Source of the DNA: a virus
Strand: one strand, 5' to 3'
DNA: 32,803 bases
IMG/VR virus record: IMGVR_UViG_3300031963_008481
Location: 1 to 32,803 of that record
Shown here: in pieces, positions 12,762-20,377 of the stretch
Layout of the letters: every line of letters starts with the position of its first letter
Numbering within the stretch: position 1 is the first letter of the stretch
Notes under the pieces: generated by a model
Databases searched by the model: none
The model's input: only the letters and a program-made list of their open reading frames with translations
Told to the model about the DNA's origin: nothing
Program-made: the position numbers and the translations under genes

Positions 12762-13223
12762 CTACTTGATTTTAATAGACTTGGGTTTCTTTTCTTCTGG
12801 AACTACTCTGATGACATTTACATTTAAGATGCCATCTTTTAGTTCTGCTGAGGTCACTTCCATATACTCGCCAAGAGCAAAAGATCTTACGAACTTTCGT
12901 CCTGCTATACCCTTGTGAAGAACTTGACCACAGCCACAATTTGAGGCTATCGTGCAGCCACAGCCTGACTCTGTTGCTTCATCAACTATTTCTCCTTTAA
13001 TGATTAATGTTCCGTTTTCTACGGAAACATCAATATCATCTTTAGAAAAACCAGCAACCGCAAGAGATATCCTATATGTATCCTCATCTAGTTTGATAAG
13101 ATCATAAGGTGGATATGATTGTGAGTTTGTTTTGTATGCATTGTTTAGGCGATTCAACTCTCTGTTGAAGCCAATAAAAAAAGGATCATTAAATAGATCC
13201 AGTGTTGACCATGTTTGTTTCAT
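12762..13223 (-). CDS. Hsp20 / alpha-crystallin small heat-shock protein
   Basis: The 153-aa protein has an alpha-crystallin domain from about residue 42: YRISLAVAGFSKDDIDVSVE, GTLIIKGE, FVRSFALGEYMEVTSAELKD and GILNVNV, ending with PEEKKPKSIKIK, which carries the C-terminal I-x-I-like anchor. It is an ATP-independent chaperone and known in cyanophages. An unusual insertion with CGC and CGCG (about residues 88-100) lies in the loop before HKGIAGRKF and could bind metal or form disulfides. It has its own strong promoter and a Shine-Dalgarno AAGGGG. Confidence 0.88.
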   Translation of the reverse strand: MKQTWSTLDLFNDPFFIGFNRELNRLNNAYKTNSQSYPPYDLIKLDEDTYRISLAVAGFSKDDIDVSVENGTLIIKGEIVDEATESGCGCTIASNCGCGQVLHKGIAGRKFVRSFALGEYMEVTSAELKDGILNVNVIRVVPEEKKPKSIKIK

Positions 13224-13280
13224 TTTATTCCCCTTTCAAGCGAATAATTTAGTTTGCCCCCCTATTGGGCAGGCATAAAT

Positions 13281-13309
13281 ATTATAGCATAAGAAAAGAC
13301 GGCTGTCAA
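13281..13309 (-). promoter_or_regulatory. Consensus promoter of hsp20, nested in the upstream terminator
   Basis: TTGACA (13309-13304), 17 bp, and TATAAT (13286-13281) preceded by TGC form a near-ideal promoter. The -35 lies inside the terminator hairpin of the preceding operon. The 5' UTR contains a G/C-rich hairpin (TGCC...GGCA) before the ribosome site. Confidence 0.8.
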
Positions 13310-13321
13310 ATGACAACCGCC
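13292..13321 (-). terminator. Intrinsic terminator of the 10-kb accessory/lysis operon
   Basis: Minus-strand stem GGCGGTTGTCA/TGACAGCCGTC (13321-13299), about 10 bp with two G-U pairs and a tight loop, is followed by TTTTCTT (13298-13292). Confidence 0.75.
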
Positions 13322-13339
13322 AAATCTTATTTAGTCTTA

Positions 13340-13639
13340 TTACAAGACGTTGTGAGAAGTTCCTCCACCAGACGACTTCTTCTTTGCAGGAGCCTTCTTA
13401 GCGGTCTTCTTTACTACCTTTGCATTCTTAACTGCAACATCTACATCTTCTACCGATGGCATTCTACCGAACGCTGGATCAGATGGATTGGCTGCTCTCA
13501 ATACTACGGGCACAAGTGCACCAAGTAGTGAGTATGCTAGTGTCTGTGGATCAGTTACACCAGCAGCATACATTGCTGTTGCTGCTCCAAGTACTGATCG
13601 TCCGTATGACGCTAGTGCATTTTTGATTTGTTGGTTCAT
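13340..13639 (-). CDS. Holin-like small protein with KK/GGG tail (99 aa)
   Basis: MNQQIKNALASYGRSVLGAA and on to LAYSLLGALVPVVLRA gives two hydrophobic helices. These are followed by NPSDPAFGRMPSV, as in small phage holin-like proteins. The tail is VKKTAKKAPAKKKSSGGG plus a hydrophobic end. A very similar tail ends the endolysin at 23080, the first gene of the same operon. AGGAGG lies about 8 nt upstream of the chosen ATG. Function as a holin is inferred. Confidence 0.6.
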   Translation of the reverse strand: MNQQIKNALASYGRSVLGAATAMYAAGVTDPQTLAYSLLGALVPVVLRAANPSDPAFGRMPSVEDVDVAVKNAKVVKKTAKKAPAKKKSSGGGTSHNVL

Positions 13640-13650
13640 GTTTATTCCTC

Positions 13651-13836
13651 CTAGGATATGAACTTCGATATGGCTGTCCAAACTGGTTGGGCAAGCCATA
13701 ATCCAATTATACCAGCAACACCAGCAAAAACTGGGGGAGCAGGGATTGGAATCTTAATTGGGGATATTGCGCTTATTGATAGGATAATTAAACCTAAAGT
13801 AAGCCCTACGGATAGTGATAGTAATATTTCTTTCAT
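13651..13836 (-). CDS. Small XapX-like membrane protein (61 aa)
   Basis: MKEILLSLSVGLTLGLIILS starts the first span. IPAPPVFAGVAGIIGLWLAQ is the P-A-P-P turn and second span typical of XapX/DUF1427 proteins. GAGGGAA lies upstream of the ATG. It follows the preceding stop without a gap. Confidence 0.55.
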   Translation of the reverse strand: MKEILLSLSVGLTLGLIILSISAISPIKIPIPAPPVFAGVAGIIGLWLAQPVWTAISKFIS

Positions 13837-13998
13837 TTATTCCCTCGATTTTTGTAGTTGTGTATAATGATTTAAACAGACATCTAGAACTTTTGTTTCC
13901 GTGCTAAACAATTTTTCTCCGTCAACATCGCATGCAATAACACTACAAATACCCAATGGCTCAAAAGAAAGTTGATCGTAGGTTTTAAATTCTATCAT
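13837..13998 (-). CDS. Small hypothetical protein (53 aa)
   Basis: MIEFKTYDQLSFEPLGICSV then IACDVDGEKLFSTETKVLDV. It looks alpha/beta with two Cys and resembles no family I know. It shares ATGA with the SsuD-like gene before it and abuts the XapX-like gene after it. Confidence 0.55.
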   Translation of the reverse strand: MIEFKTYDQLSFEPLGICSVIACDVDGEKLFSTETKVLDVCLNHYTQLQKSRE

Positions 13999-14873
13999 TG
14001 TCTTGAGTCCACATAATTTTTTATAAAAGGAACTATTACTTCTACTTCTTCTGATGGAACAGCATTAATAAGCATATGGTTTATACCTCTGCTTTCAAGA
14101 GTATTCACAAGATCGTCAAACTGTTCATAAGTAAAGTATGCAGCATCAAGAACAGGCTGTGGAACTTCTCCTTTTTTCCATACTGGTCTAACTACATGAT
14201 TAGTTAATAAATCAAGTTCTTCTTCTGTTTTTCTGATAATTGGAGTAATTGCTAACATTACTTCCATGCCTTTTAAGTCAAGTGGAACTGATACAGAAGG
14301 ACCCTTCAAAAAATCAGACCAACCTCCACGAGCATATATGTGATATGGCAAGATAATTTTGTGTCCATATTTTTTTGCTGCTTCAAAAACATAATGATTT
14401 GTCGTTGAAACATAAACATCTAACTTGTTTGTGTGGTTTGGATCACGCCAATATCCTGGGGATTCCTTATCTTGATCCATTTCGTTTAGTACTTTAAGAA
14501 ATTCTATCATATAGTTTGATCTGTCAACGTTACTTGATTTATCGTTTACGTTTCCAACAATACCACCAACACCATCTTCATGGTCTTTAATATATCCACA
14601 AATCAAATTAACCTGAAGCCTATTTTTGTCTATTCTATCCATAGACCTATTTATCATAGAAAGATATTGAGGAGATATTGTGTATGGACGAATTGCTACC
14701 AAATATTTAATGTTTTCGCCTTGTTTTATATCTTTTGCTGCTTTTATAAACATATCACCTTCTGGAATATCATGTGTAAACATTACTCCAGAGAAATTAT
14801 TGCTGTTTAAGTTTGATGGGGATTTGATATTTTCGGGATCTCCCATTACTCCACCAAAATAATAAAATTTCAT
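13995..14873 (-). CDS. SsuD-like FMNH2-dependent monooxygenase (paralogue 1)
   Basis: LLM-superfamily TIM-barrel signature: IKYLVAIRPYTISPQYLSMI then DRIDKNRLQVNLICGYI. It matches the FLVAxRPG.xSPxxAA / GRLxxNxVTG block of alkanesulfonate monooxygenases, which use FMNH2 and O2 to release sulfite. The length, 292 aa, is shorter than SsuD (about 380). It is a paralogue of 21508-22338 in the same operon. No flavin reductase partner is seen nearby, so the host must supply FMNH2. The true substrate is unknown. Confidence 0.7.
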   Translation of the reverse strand: MKFYYFGGVMGDPENIKSPSNLNSNNFSGVMFTHDIPEGDMFIKAAKDIKQGENIKYLVAIRPYTISPQYLSMINRSMDRIDKNRLQVNLICGYIKDHEDGVGGIVGNVNDKSSNVDRSNYMIEFLKVLNEMDQDKESPGYWRDPNHTNKLDVYVSTTNHYVFEAAKKYGHKIILPYHIYARGGWSDFLKGPSVSVPLDLKGMEVMLAITPIIRKTEEELDLLTNHVVRPVWKKGEVPQPVLDAAYFTYEQFDDLVNTLESRGINHMLINAVPSEEVEVIVPFIKNYVDSRQ

Positions 14874-15283
14874 TATACTATTTTATCATAATCTTCTGGT
14901 AATAAACTTTTTAATTTTTTAAATTCTGAAGATATTTTTTTTAAGGCAAAGTCGTGTGGAGCAACCATACCATCTACTGCTGCACCATATCTATCGTAAT
15001 ATTCAACTTGAGGACCAACCTCATCAATAAACGACTTAAGTCCAGCCTGAACTTCTTCTATGTATTGGTATGCCCAATCACGAGAATCTGAAACAAATTT
15101 TAAAAAATCTTCATTAGATTTTTCTTTATCTGTTTTGCTGGCTTCGTGCTCTTGTTGTTGATGTATCAATAGTTTTAGGGTATTGGCAAGAATGGCCTTA
15201 TTGTTTTTTCTTTGTTTTAAATAAAGGTACAAAAACAAAGAAGTAAAAGTAGACATCACAAAAATTAAAACTAATTCAATCAT
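14873..15283 (-). CDS. Membrane-anchored coiled-coil protein (136 aa)
   Basis: One N-terminal span (MIELVLIFVMSTFTSLFLYL) is followed by a basic turn and a long charged helical region (LLIHQQQEHEASKTDKEKSN). It is reminiscent of spanin-like or envelope-tethered proteins, but no lipobox is present. Overlapping TAATG and ATGA junctions keep it in the operon. Confidence 0.55.
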   Translation of the reverse strand: MIELVLIFVMSTFTSLFLYLYLKQRKNNKAILANTLKLLIHQQQEHEASKTDKEKSNEDFLKFVSDSRDWAYQYIEEVQAGLKSFIDEVGPQVEYYDRYGAAVDGMVAPHDFALKKISSEFKKLKSLLPEDYDKIV

Positions 15284-15519
15284 AACTCTTTACCACCTTC
15301 TCTAACTAAAAGAACTATTGCTCCATTATCCTCTAGTGCTTTTTTTACACGAATCATATACTCTACGGCCTGTCTTTTAAGATCAACCGTTTCTAAGGAC
15401 ATAAAGACTTTTTCTTTTGCTTTAACAGTAATAAAACTATCATTGTCTATTACCTCTAAAGAAAATCCCTTGGGACAATCCAAAGATCTAAACGCTCTTC
15501 TCATTTGATCTGTATACAT
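15280..15519 (-). CDS. Hypothetical protein (79 aa)
   Basis: MYTDQMRRAFRSLDCPKGFS leads into beta strands (SFITVKAKEKVFMSL) and a helix (KRQAVEYMIRVKKALEDNGA). It looks like a compact alpha/beta protein. It overlaps the next gene by 4 nt. No family is recognised. Confidence 0.55.
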   Translation of the reverse strand: MYTDQMRRAFRSLDCPKGFSLEVIDNDSFITVKAKEKVFMSLETVDLKRQAVEYMIRVKKALEDNGAIVLLVREGGKEL

Positions 15520-15520
15520 A

Positions 15521-15802
15521 TTACTCCATTGTTAGGGATTGCCATGTTGTTCCCCAATCAGCCTTTGTTTTATGACTAGAAAATTCTTTTGACAACTCTC
15601 CATTTTCTAAGTATACCCCGCCCCAAACGCCCCACTCTTTACCAGAAATACCAACAGAAAAACATTCTTTTCTTACTGGGCAAGTAGAGCACAATAAATC
15701 TACAGCAGGTCTTAAAAGTTCATCTTCTTCATACTTGTCAAAGAATACATTTGTATCATAATCCAGGCATGCAGCATTATCTTTCCATTCATACTTATTC
15801 AT
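15521..15802 (-). CDS. WhiB-family iron-sulfur transcription factor
   Basis: Four cysteines C12, C38, C41 and C47 give the spacing C...CxxCx5C that binds a [4Fe-4S] cluster. G58-V-W-G-G62 is the turn that contacts sigma factor A and DNA. WhiB proteins are confined to Actinobacteria and their phages, the best host clue here. Phage WhiB proteins can repress host whiB genes and alter redox or septation control. It is 93 aa, normal length, without the basic AT-hook of some members. Confidence 0.92.
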   Translation of the reverse strand: MNKYEWKDNAACLDYDTNVFFDKYEEDELLRPAVDLLCSTCPVRKECFSVGISGKEWGVWGGVYLENGELSKEFSSHKTKADWGTTWQSLTME

Positions 15803-15803
15803 G

Positions 15804-16016
15804 CTACCTTACATACTTGTCAGGTATTTCCCATCCATTTCTAGAAACGACGAAAATCTTTTTTAGGTGCCAGGCATTATTTTTTAATGCTCCGTACTTT
15901 GATGTAAAAGCCTTATCTGACTTTATCATCTCTACAACATCCCATCCATCCCAGGACAGGTTGCTGTTCTTGGAAACAATTGCTTCCATTTTTTCAAGAG
16001 AATTAACTGATATCAT
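15804..16016 (-). CDS. Small hypothetical protein (70 aa)
   Basis: MISVNSLEKMEAIVSKNSNL then SWDGWDVVEMIKSDKAFTSK. It is Trp-rich, with WDGWDV and NGWEIPDKY. It precedes whiB by 1 nt, suggesting joint expression. Function unknown. Confidence 0.55.
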   Translation of the reverse strand: MISVNSLEKMEAIVSKNSNLSWDGWDVVEMIKSDKAFTSKYGALKNNAWHLKKIFVVSRNGWEIPDKYVR

Positions 16017-16028
16017 TGTGTGTACTCC

Positions 16029-16382
16029 TTAGAAGTTGTATACGTTTGTGTTGATGTTTTTTGATCTTGACAAATTTACTACTTTAGAAACTTGTTCTTT
16101 TGGATTAGCAACAAAAGCAAAATGATTAAAACTATCTATGTTTTCTTCAACCCATTCAGGGCTAACTCTAAATAGTTTAATAGACTTTCCTCTAGCCTTC
16201 ATTCCTCTTTCAGAAAGATTTACAAACTCTGACGCCATTGCACTAATGTTTCCTGGACCAGCAGTATACAAGTAAAACTCTTTCTCATCTTCTTTTAATT
16301 CAGATAAGGCAACTGCCATTGCTCGAAGAAAAATATTATAGTTTTTGAAACTAGGCGTCCCTTGAACCCCTACTATCATCAC
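16029..16382 (-). CDS. SLOG/DUF2493-like Rossmann protein (117 aa)
   Basis: MMIVGVQGTPSFKNYNIFLR has the strand-loop-helix of the SLOG fold. NHFAFVANPKEQVSKVVNLS then INTNVYNF resembles its C-terminal ADP-ribose-binding half. Such proteins sense or cleave nucleotide derivatives and occur in phage and defence contexts. Similarity is weak. The ATG at 16382 follows AGGAG by 6 nt. It overlaps the end of the upstream gene by 32 nt. Confidence 0.4.
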   Translation of the reverse strand: MMIVGVQGTPSFKNYNIFLRAMAVALSELKEDEKEFYLYTAGPGNISAMASEFVNLSERGMKARGKSIKLFRVSPEWVEENIDSFNHFAFVANPKEQVSKVVNLSRSKNINTNVYNF

Positions 16383-16779
16383 TTACTCCTTCTCTCAGTT
16401 TGTCCAGAATGAACAACATCTGATCTAATTGTACCTTATCCATGTGGGTTGTGTCAACTCTTTGTGCAGACTCTTTGTCAACCAGGTTATTTATTAGTGG
16501 GGCATTGTAAAAAATGTTATCTTTAATCCAATAAGCCTGACCATCTACAATAATGACCCGAACATTTGTTTCTTTCTCATGATTTTTAGATTGACTTTTT
16601 CTGTTAAGTTTTCTTGAATACCTGTTTCCACCAGAGAATCTATACTGTAGCATTGCTTGGCTAACTATCGGGGAACTTTTTGAATTTAATCGTGCTTTAA
16701 TTATATAAACAGACAAAAGCAAAAGCATACTTACGCTTACTATTCCTGCCCCCAAGGCGCTATTCATAAAAGCATCCAT
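16351..16779 (-). CDS. Membrane protein with basic cytoplasmic region (142 aa)
   Basis: One N-terminal span (GAGIVSVSMLLLLSVYIIKA) precedes a basic Arg/Lys/Ser region (FSGGNRYSRKLNRKSQSKNH), a short beta part and a helical acidic tail. The function is not recognised. It is probably anchored with the C-terminus in the cytoplasm. Confidence 0.5.
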   Translation of the reverse strand: MDAFMNSALGAGIVSVSMLLLLSVYIIKARLNSKSSPIVSQAMLQYRFSGGNRYSRKLNRKSQSKNHEKETNVRVIIVDGQAYWIKDNIFYNAPLINNLVDKESAQRVDTTHMDKVQLDQMLFILDKLREGVSDDSRGSRDA

Positions 16780-16791
16780 TCCACTATTCTA

Positions 16792-17124
16792 TCACTTTTT
16801 ATCAAAAAGAACCTTGATTATTTGCTGAAGGGCTGTTCTTTCATCAACAGGAAGAGCCTTTATTTTATTTATATCAAAGGCCCTCTCGCTTATAGTTACA
16901 ATTGGGTTTGGCAAGGTTATGTCCATGTCTACAAAACCTTTTTCCCACAACTTCATTGCTACTTCTGAAAAATAAACAGACATTTCTCGATCAAGATTGG
17001 GATCTATGTCTTTTAGCAGTTCTGTTCTGACATACATATTCTCTCCAGTTTCTGGATCTTTTCCAGTAAACTTTATTCCACCAGTTAAAACCAGCCTATC
17101 AAATATTTCATCTTCATTGATCAT
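16792..17124 (-). CDS. Hypothetical protein (110 aa)
   Basis: MINEDEIFDRLVLTGGIKFT then ENMYVRTELLKDIDPNLDRE; alpha/beta composition, ending in a helix ERTALQQIIKVLFDKK. It shares ATGA with the thermonuclease gene. It may work with it, but no domain is recognised. Confidence 0.55.
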   Translation of the reverse strand: MINEDEIFDRLVLTGGIKFTGKDPETGENMYVRTELLKDIDPNLDREMSVYFSEVAMKLWEKGFVDMDITLPNPIVTISERAFDINKIKALPVDERTALQQIIKVLFDKK

Positions 17125-17528
17125 TTCCCTGACTTCTTTCTAGCCTTTGCTAAAGCATCAAAATCTTTTACCTTGGTATCTCCAAGATATCCCCATGCAT
17201 AACCATCATTAATCATCATGTCATTAAGAGACACAGTGTCATCATTGACATAGATCCATCCTAAGATACGACCATACTTTTCAGATGAATCCATCTTCTC
17301 AGTCTTAATCACAACGGACTTAGCGTCCTTTAGAGCCTTCTTCAGGTACTCCTTAGACTCAAGACCAAGAGCCTTCTCTTTAAGATCCTTGGTGCGAGAC
17401 TCAGGTGTATCAATACCCGCCAATCTCACACGGGATGAAAACAAAATGTCAAACCCTAAATCAATAAGAACGTCAATGGTATCTCCATCTACTACGTTCT
17501 CTACTTTTCTTACATAATATTGATACAT
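17121..17528 (-). CDS. Thermonuclease (staphylococcal-nuclease fold)
   Basis: The domain covers almost all of the 135 aa. VDGDTIDVLIDLG supplies the metal-binding Asp, RVRLAGIDTPES the first catalytic Arg and the second Asp with Glu nearby, and SEKYGRILGWIYV the second Arg. It cleaves single-stranded or unwound DNA and RNA with calcium. No signal peptide is present, so it acts in the cytoplasm or is released at lysis. It could degrade host nucleic acid. Confidence 0.88.
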   Translation of the reverse strand: MYQYYVRKVENVVDGDTIDVLIDLGFDILFSSRVRLAGIDTPESRTKDLKEKALGLESKEYLKKALKDAKSVVIKTEKMDSSEKYGRILGWIYVNDDTVSLNDMMINDGYAWGYLGDTKVKDFDALAKARKKSGK

Positions 17529-17538
17529 ATAAGCCCCC

Positions 17539-17823
17539 TTAGACCCAATACTTAATTATAGCAGTTATAGCCAATATAGACCATAGTAAGTTAAACCATA
17601 TTAATGTTGGTATTGTCTTTACTGTAGATGACCATATCAGCATTAGACTTGATACCAGCGCAAAAATGTAAAGCCACCAGATCTGTTTATTAAATAAAAG
17701 ACCTGGAATAATAATTACTGCCTTGGCCACAAATGCAAAGAACTCGACAGTATTTGGTTTGTTCCAGTATTTTCTATTAAGCATTCCGCTTAATGCGATC
17801 ATCCATTCTGGCTTCTGTTTCAT
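17539..17823 (-). CDS. Small membrane protein (94 aa)
   Basis: Three hydrophobic segments (FVAKAVIIIPGLLF, WWLYIFALVSSLMLIW, TLIWFNLLWSILAITAII) follow a basic, Trp-containing start. The ATG overlaps the halogenase stop (ATGA). It may help locate or supply the halogenase, but that is a guess from neighbourhood. Confidence 0.55.
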   Translation of the reverse strand: MKQKPEWMIALSGMLNRKYWNKPNTVEFFAFVAKAVIIIPGLLFNKQIWWLYIFALVSSLMLIWSSTVKTIPTLIWFNLLWSILAITAIIKYWV

Positions 17824-19364
17824 TTTAATCCCTCTAAAAATTGTCTATGGTCTACACATTCTGAGACCTTGTAGTCTTGATATTTTTTGTAATAGTCATA
17901 CATATCAACACCCTTCTTGTAGTCTGCAGAATTTTCTATATATGTTTTTGCAATATCTTTATTGATTGTATTGTGTGCAGAACCCAAAAAGGTCCAACTA
18001 TTTGATGACCAATGTTCTCCAGAATCAAACTTATTTGGAAGTCTACCCCTCCATTTGTCAATCCTTTCCTGCAAACCCTTTGGTGCATTTTCGTATGAAA
18101 ATTTTTGCCAAAATTCTGTGTCATTTCTCAAGGTCATGTAATGGAAATATATAAAGTCAGAAATATTGTTATTCATATTAACTATGTTCTTGTTAAACTC
18201 TTCTCTTACATCTTTTGAATTTCCAAACAACCATAGTGGGTTATCAAATATTTGTGTCAACTGTACAATACTAACCCAAATAGAGGTTGCTTCAAGTGGC
18301 TCAACAAAGTTTGCTGCAAGGCCAACTGCTACACAGTTATTAATCCATGGCTCTTCATAGCATCCAGCACTGAACTTAAAGCCCCCTTTGTCCTTTCTTG
18401 GATAGGTTGGCTCATAACCTAAGAACTCTTCTATCTCTTTTGCTGCTTCTTCTTCAGAGATCAAAGATGAGTCATATACATAGCCGCAACCAAACCTAGA
18501 CTGCAGAGGTATCTTCCACATCCAACCATACTTCATTGCAATTGCCTCTGTATAAGGAGGGATCTTATCTTCCATATCAACAAAGAATGGGAGAGCAGAA
18601 TCAACTGGAAGAAAGTCTTTATAACTTTTCCACTTTGAATTATAAACTTTGCCAATGATTAGTCTATGTAGTCCGCTACAATCAAAAACAAAATCACAGG
18701 AAATCTTCTCATTATTATCTAATACTAAACTCTTTACATAGTCTTTTTCATCTAGCAAGACATCTTTTATTGTGCCATCAACTAATCTAATTCCTCTTTC
18801 TGAACCTATTTCTTTTAGTCTATCTGCTAGTTTGGTTGCATTAAAATGTATAGACACATTTCCTATTTTTTTGTAATCATTAATAGGATCTTTATTAGCA
18901 ACAAAGCCAAAATCTCTTTTGCTGGCTTCTAAAATAAAAGGGACCTTCTTAGATTCTGAATTTTTTTCTGTAAAGTCTATGTCCTTTACACTACCATTTA
19001 AGGCAATGCTTGCTGCAATTAAAGGGCTATTAGAAAGATACCTATCATATACAGCGTCAAACCCTAAAGATCTGTCTGTTGTGGAAAATCCATGATAGTA
19101 AAATTCTCCGTCGTTATTCCAATTTGTAAATTTAATTCCATTCTTAATGGTTGCATCACAATTTTTTACTAGATCAGAAATAGGGATACCTAGGTGGTCT
19201 ATAAAGTCTGTAAGGTATGGAGTTGATCCCTCTCCTGCTCCTAAGATTCCTATTTCTTTTGACTCAATAACCGTGATGTCTAATTCTGGGTATGATCGTT
19301 TTGCTTTAAGTGCAGTAAGCCACCCAGCAGTTCCTCCACCAACAACAACTATCTTCTTTGTCAT
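17820..19364 (-). CDS. Flavin-dependent halogenase (tryptophan-halogenase family)
   Basis: The 514-aa protein has all family hallmarks. The FAD-binding VVVGGGTAGWLTA is at residues 6-18. A catalytic Lys (K74, in ATIKNGIKF) stands where PrnA/RebH have Lys79. W281-M-W-K-I-P286 is the WxWxIP motif, and NFVEPLEATS (352-361) carries the active-site Glu. It would use FADH2, O2 and chloride or bromide to form HOX and halogenate an aromatic or other electron-rich substrate. The ATG at 19364 (MTKKIVV) overlaps the upstream stop (TAATG); an in-frame start 10 codons earlier lies inside that gene. A phage halogenase (VirX1, cyanophage) is known. Substrate unknown. Confidence 0.9.
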   Translation of the reverse strand: MTKKIVVVGGGTAGWLTALKAKRSYPELDITVIESKEIGILGAGEGSTPYLTDFIDHLGIPISDLVKNCDATIKNGIKFTNWNNDGEFYYHGFSTTDRSLGFDAVYDRYLSNSPLIAASIALNGSVKDIDFTEKNSESKKVPFILEASKRDFGFVANKDPINDYKKIGNVSIHFNATKLADRLKEIGSERGIRLVDGTIKDVLLDEKDYVKSLVLDNNEKISCDFVFDCSGLHRLIIGKVYNSKWKSYKDFLPVDSALPFFVDMEDKIPPYTEAIAMKYGWMWKIPLQSRFGCGYVYDSSLISEEEAAKEIEEFLGYEPTYPRKDKGGFKFSAGCYEEPWINNCVAVGLAANFVEPLEATSIWVSIVQLTQIFDNPLWLFGNSKDVREEFNKNIVNMNNNISDFIYFHYMTLRNDTEFWQKFSYENAPKGLQERIDKWRGRLPNKFDSGEHWSSNSWTFLGSAHNTINKDIAKTYIENSADYKKGVDMYDYYKKYQDYKVSECVDHRQFLEGLK

Positions 19365-19567
19365 TACTTTCTTCCCCATTGTATATAGTTCCATCCACGC
19401 TCATGGAAATAATAAAGAATTGTTTTTGTAATTACTTCAAAACTTGCAATTGCCCCTGCCGTGATTGGTTCTTTGGTTATAAACCAGGCAATGACAAAGG
19501 TATCTGCTGTTCCTATTATACGCCATGTAATGGCCTTAAGTGCTGACCTTTGTTTACTAACGTTCAT
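19364..19567 (-). CDS. DUF2061-like membrane protein (copy 1)
   Basis: ALKAITWRIIGTADTFVIAW then ITAGAIASFEVITKTILYYF and HERGW match the small two-span DUF2061 family. Function is unknown in all members. The ATG at 19567 is preferred over GTG at 19576 because it overlaps the stop of a possible 12-aa ORF. It is directly coupled to the halogenase. A second DUF2061-like gene lies at 22862. Confidence 0.75.
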   Translation of the reverse strand: MNVSKQRSALKAITWRIIGTADTFVIAWFITKEPITAGAIASFEVITKTILYYFHERGWNYIQWGRK

Positions 19568-19602
19568 GCTGGCCACTCATAATCATTAACTGGCCTGTTC
19601 AT
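19564..19602 (-). CDS. Possible 12-aa coupling ORF
   Basis: MNRPVNDYEWPA ends in ATGA shared with the DUF2061 start. It fills the only gap between two otherwise abutting genes. It may be a translated spacer that passes ribosomes on, or chance. Confidence 0.25.
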   Translation of the reverse strand: MNRPVNDYEWPA

Positions 19603-19615
19603 CTTTTTATAAATC

Positions 19616-20377
19616 TTAGATGCCCATTTCTTTACGCTTTTCAGTAGCCGAAATAGCATGAATCTCTGCCCCCAAATCTACTTGCTCAATCTTGTATCCT
19701 ACATCCCGCCCATAAACAATGTTAGTGATGTTTGGTAATCTTAATACTAATGCGTCATCCATAAATTCATCTTTAGCAATATATCCCTTAACCTCATCAA
19801 AAGTCAGTGGATCTTTCTCGCTTGTATTGTATGTATTACGGACTCCAAGTAGTACTTGATCTGTTCTCTTCCCCGCTTCTTTGTAAAGGGCGTGGTGTCC
19901 CTCGTGCCAAGGCTGGTACCTACCCAGCATCAAAGTTGTAGGTGCAGACCAGTCATGTAGGCCAAACTGATTAATTATTTCTGTTGCTTTTTCATTTGCG
20001 TTCCACTCATGACTAATAAACGCCATGTCAAAATTACTTGGCACTTCAAACATTTTATTAGTATCTTCAAACCGACTTTCTTTAATTGTTTCCATATAGA
20101 TTAAAATATCTGGCTTGCCAAATGCTAAACGAGTTAGATCTGTTGGACATACAAAGTCAACAATTACGGGAGCAATGCCTTGCTTGGCAATAAGCCTTGC
20201 CATCTCTCCCATACGACGAGCCTGCTCAAGTCTGTCCTCTGGTGCAAATCCCAAGTCTGAATTTACTGTTGCACGAACTTCATCTGCATTAAGATGGATA
20301 GCATTAATACGTTCTTTCAGTGCCTTGGCGAGTTCAGTCTTTCCTGATCCTGGAAGACCTATAATCTGAATAATCAT
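19616..20377 (-). CDS. APS-kinase-like P-loop domain fused to an NMNAT-like nucleotidyltransferase
   Basis: Residues 1-140 look like adenylylsulfate kinase: the P-loop G7-LPGSGK-T14, then LNADEVRATVNSDLGFAPED and RRMGEMARLI. Residues 147-253 are an HxGH nucleotidyltransferase: LGRYQPWHEGHH (H158-x-G-H161) and the C-terminal ISATEKR (242-248). Together the halves recall PAPS-synthetase-like logic (activate then phosphorylate), but the second domain resembles NMNAT/cytidylyltransferases more than ATP sulfurylase. It may feed the neighbouring sulfotransferase with PAPS or make another activated compound. ATGA overlap with the hydroxylase. Confidence 0.75.
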   Translation of the reverse strand: MIIQIIGLPGSGKTELAKALKERINAIHLNADEVRATVNSDLGFAPEDRLEQARRMGEMARLIAKQGIAPVIVDFVCPTDLTRLAFGKPDILIYMETIKESRFEDTNKMFEVPSNFDMAFISHEWNANEKATEIINQFGLHDWSAPTTLMLGRYQPWHEGHHALYKEAGKRTDQVLLGVRNTYNTSEKDPLTFDEVKGYIAKDEFMDDALVLRLPNITNIVYGRDVGYKIEQVDLGAEIHAISATEKRKEMGI

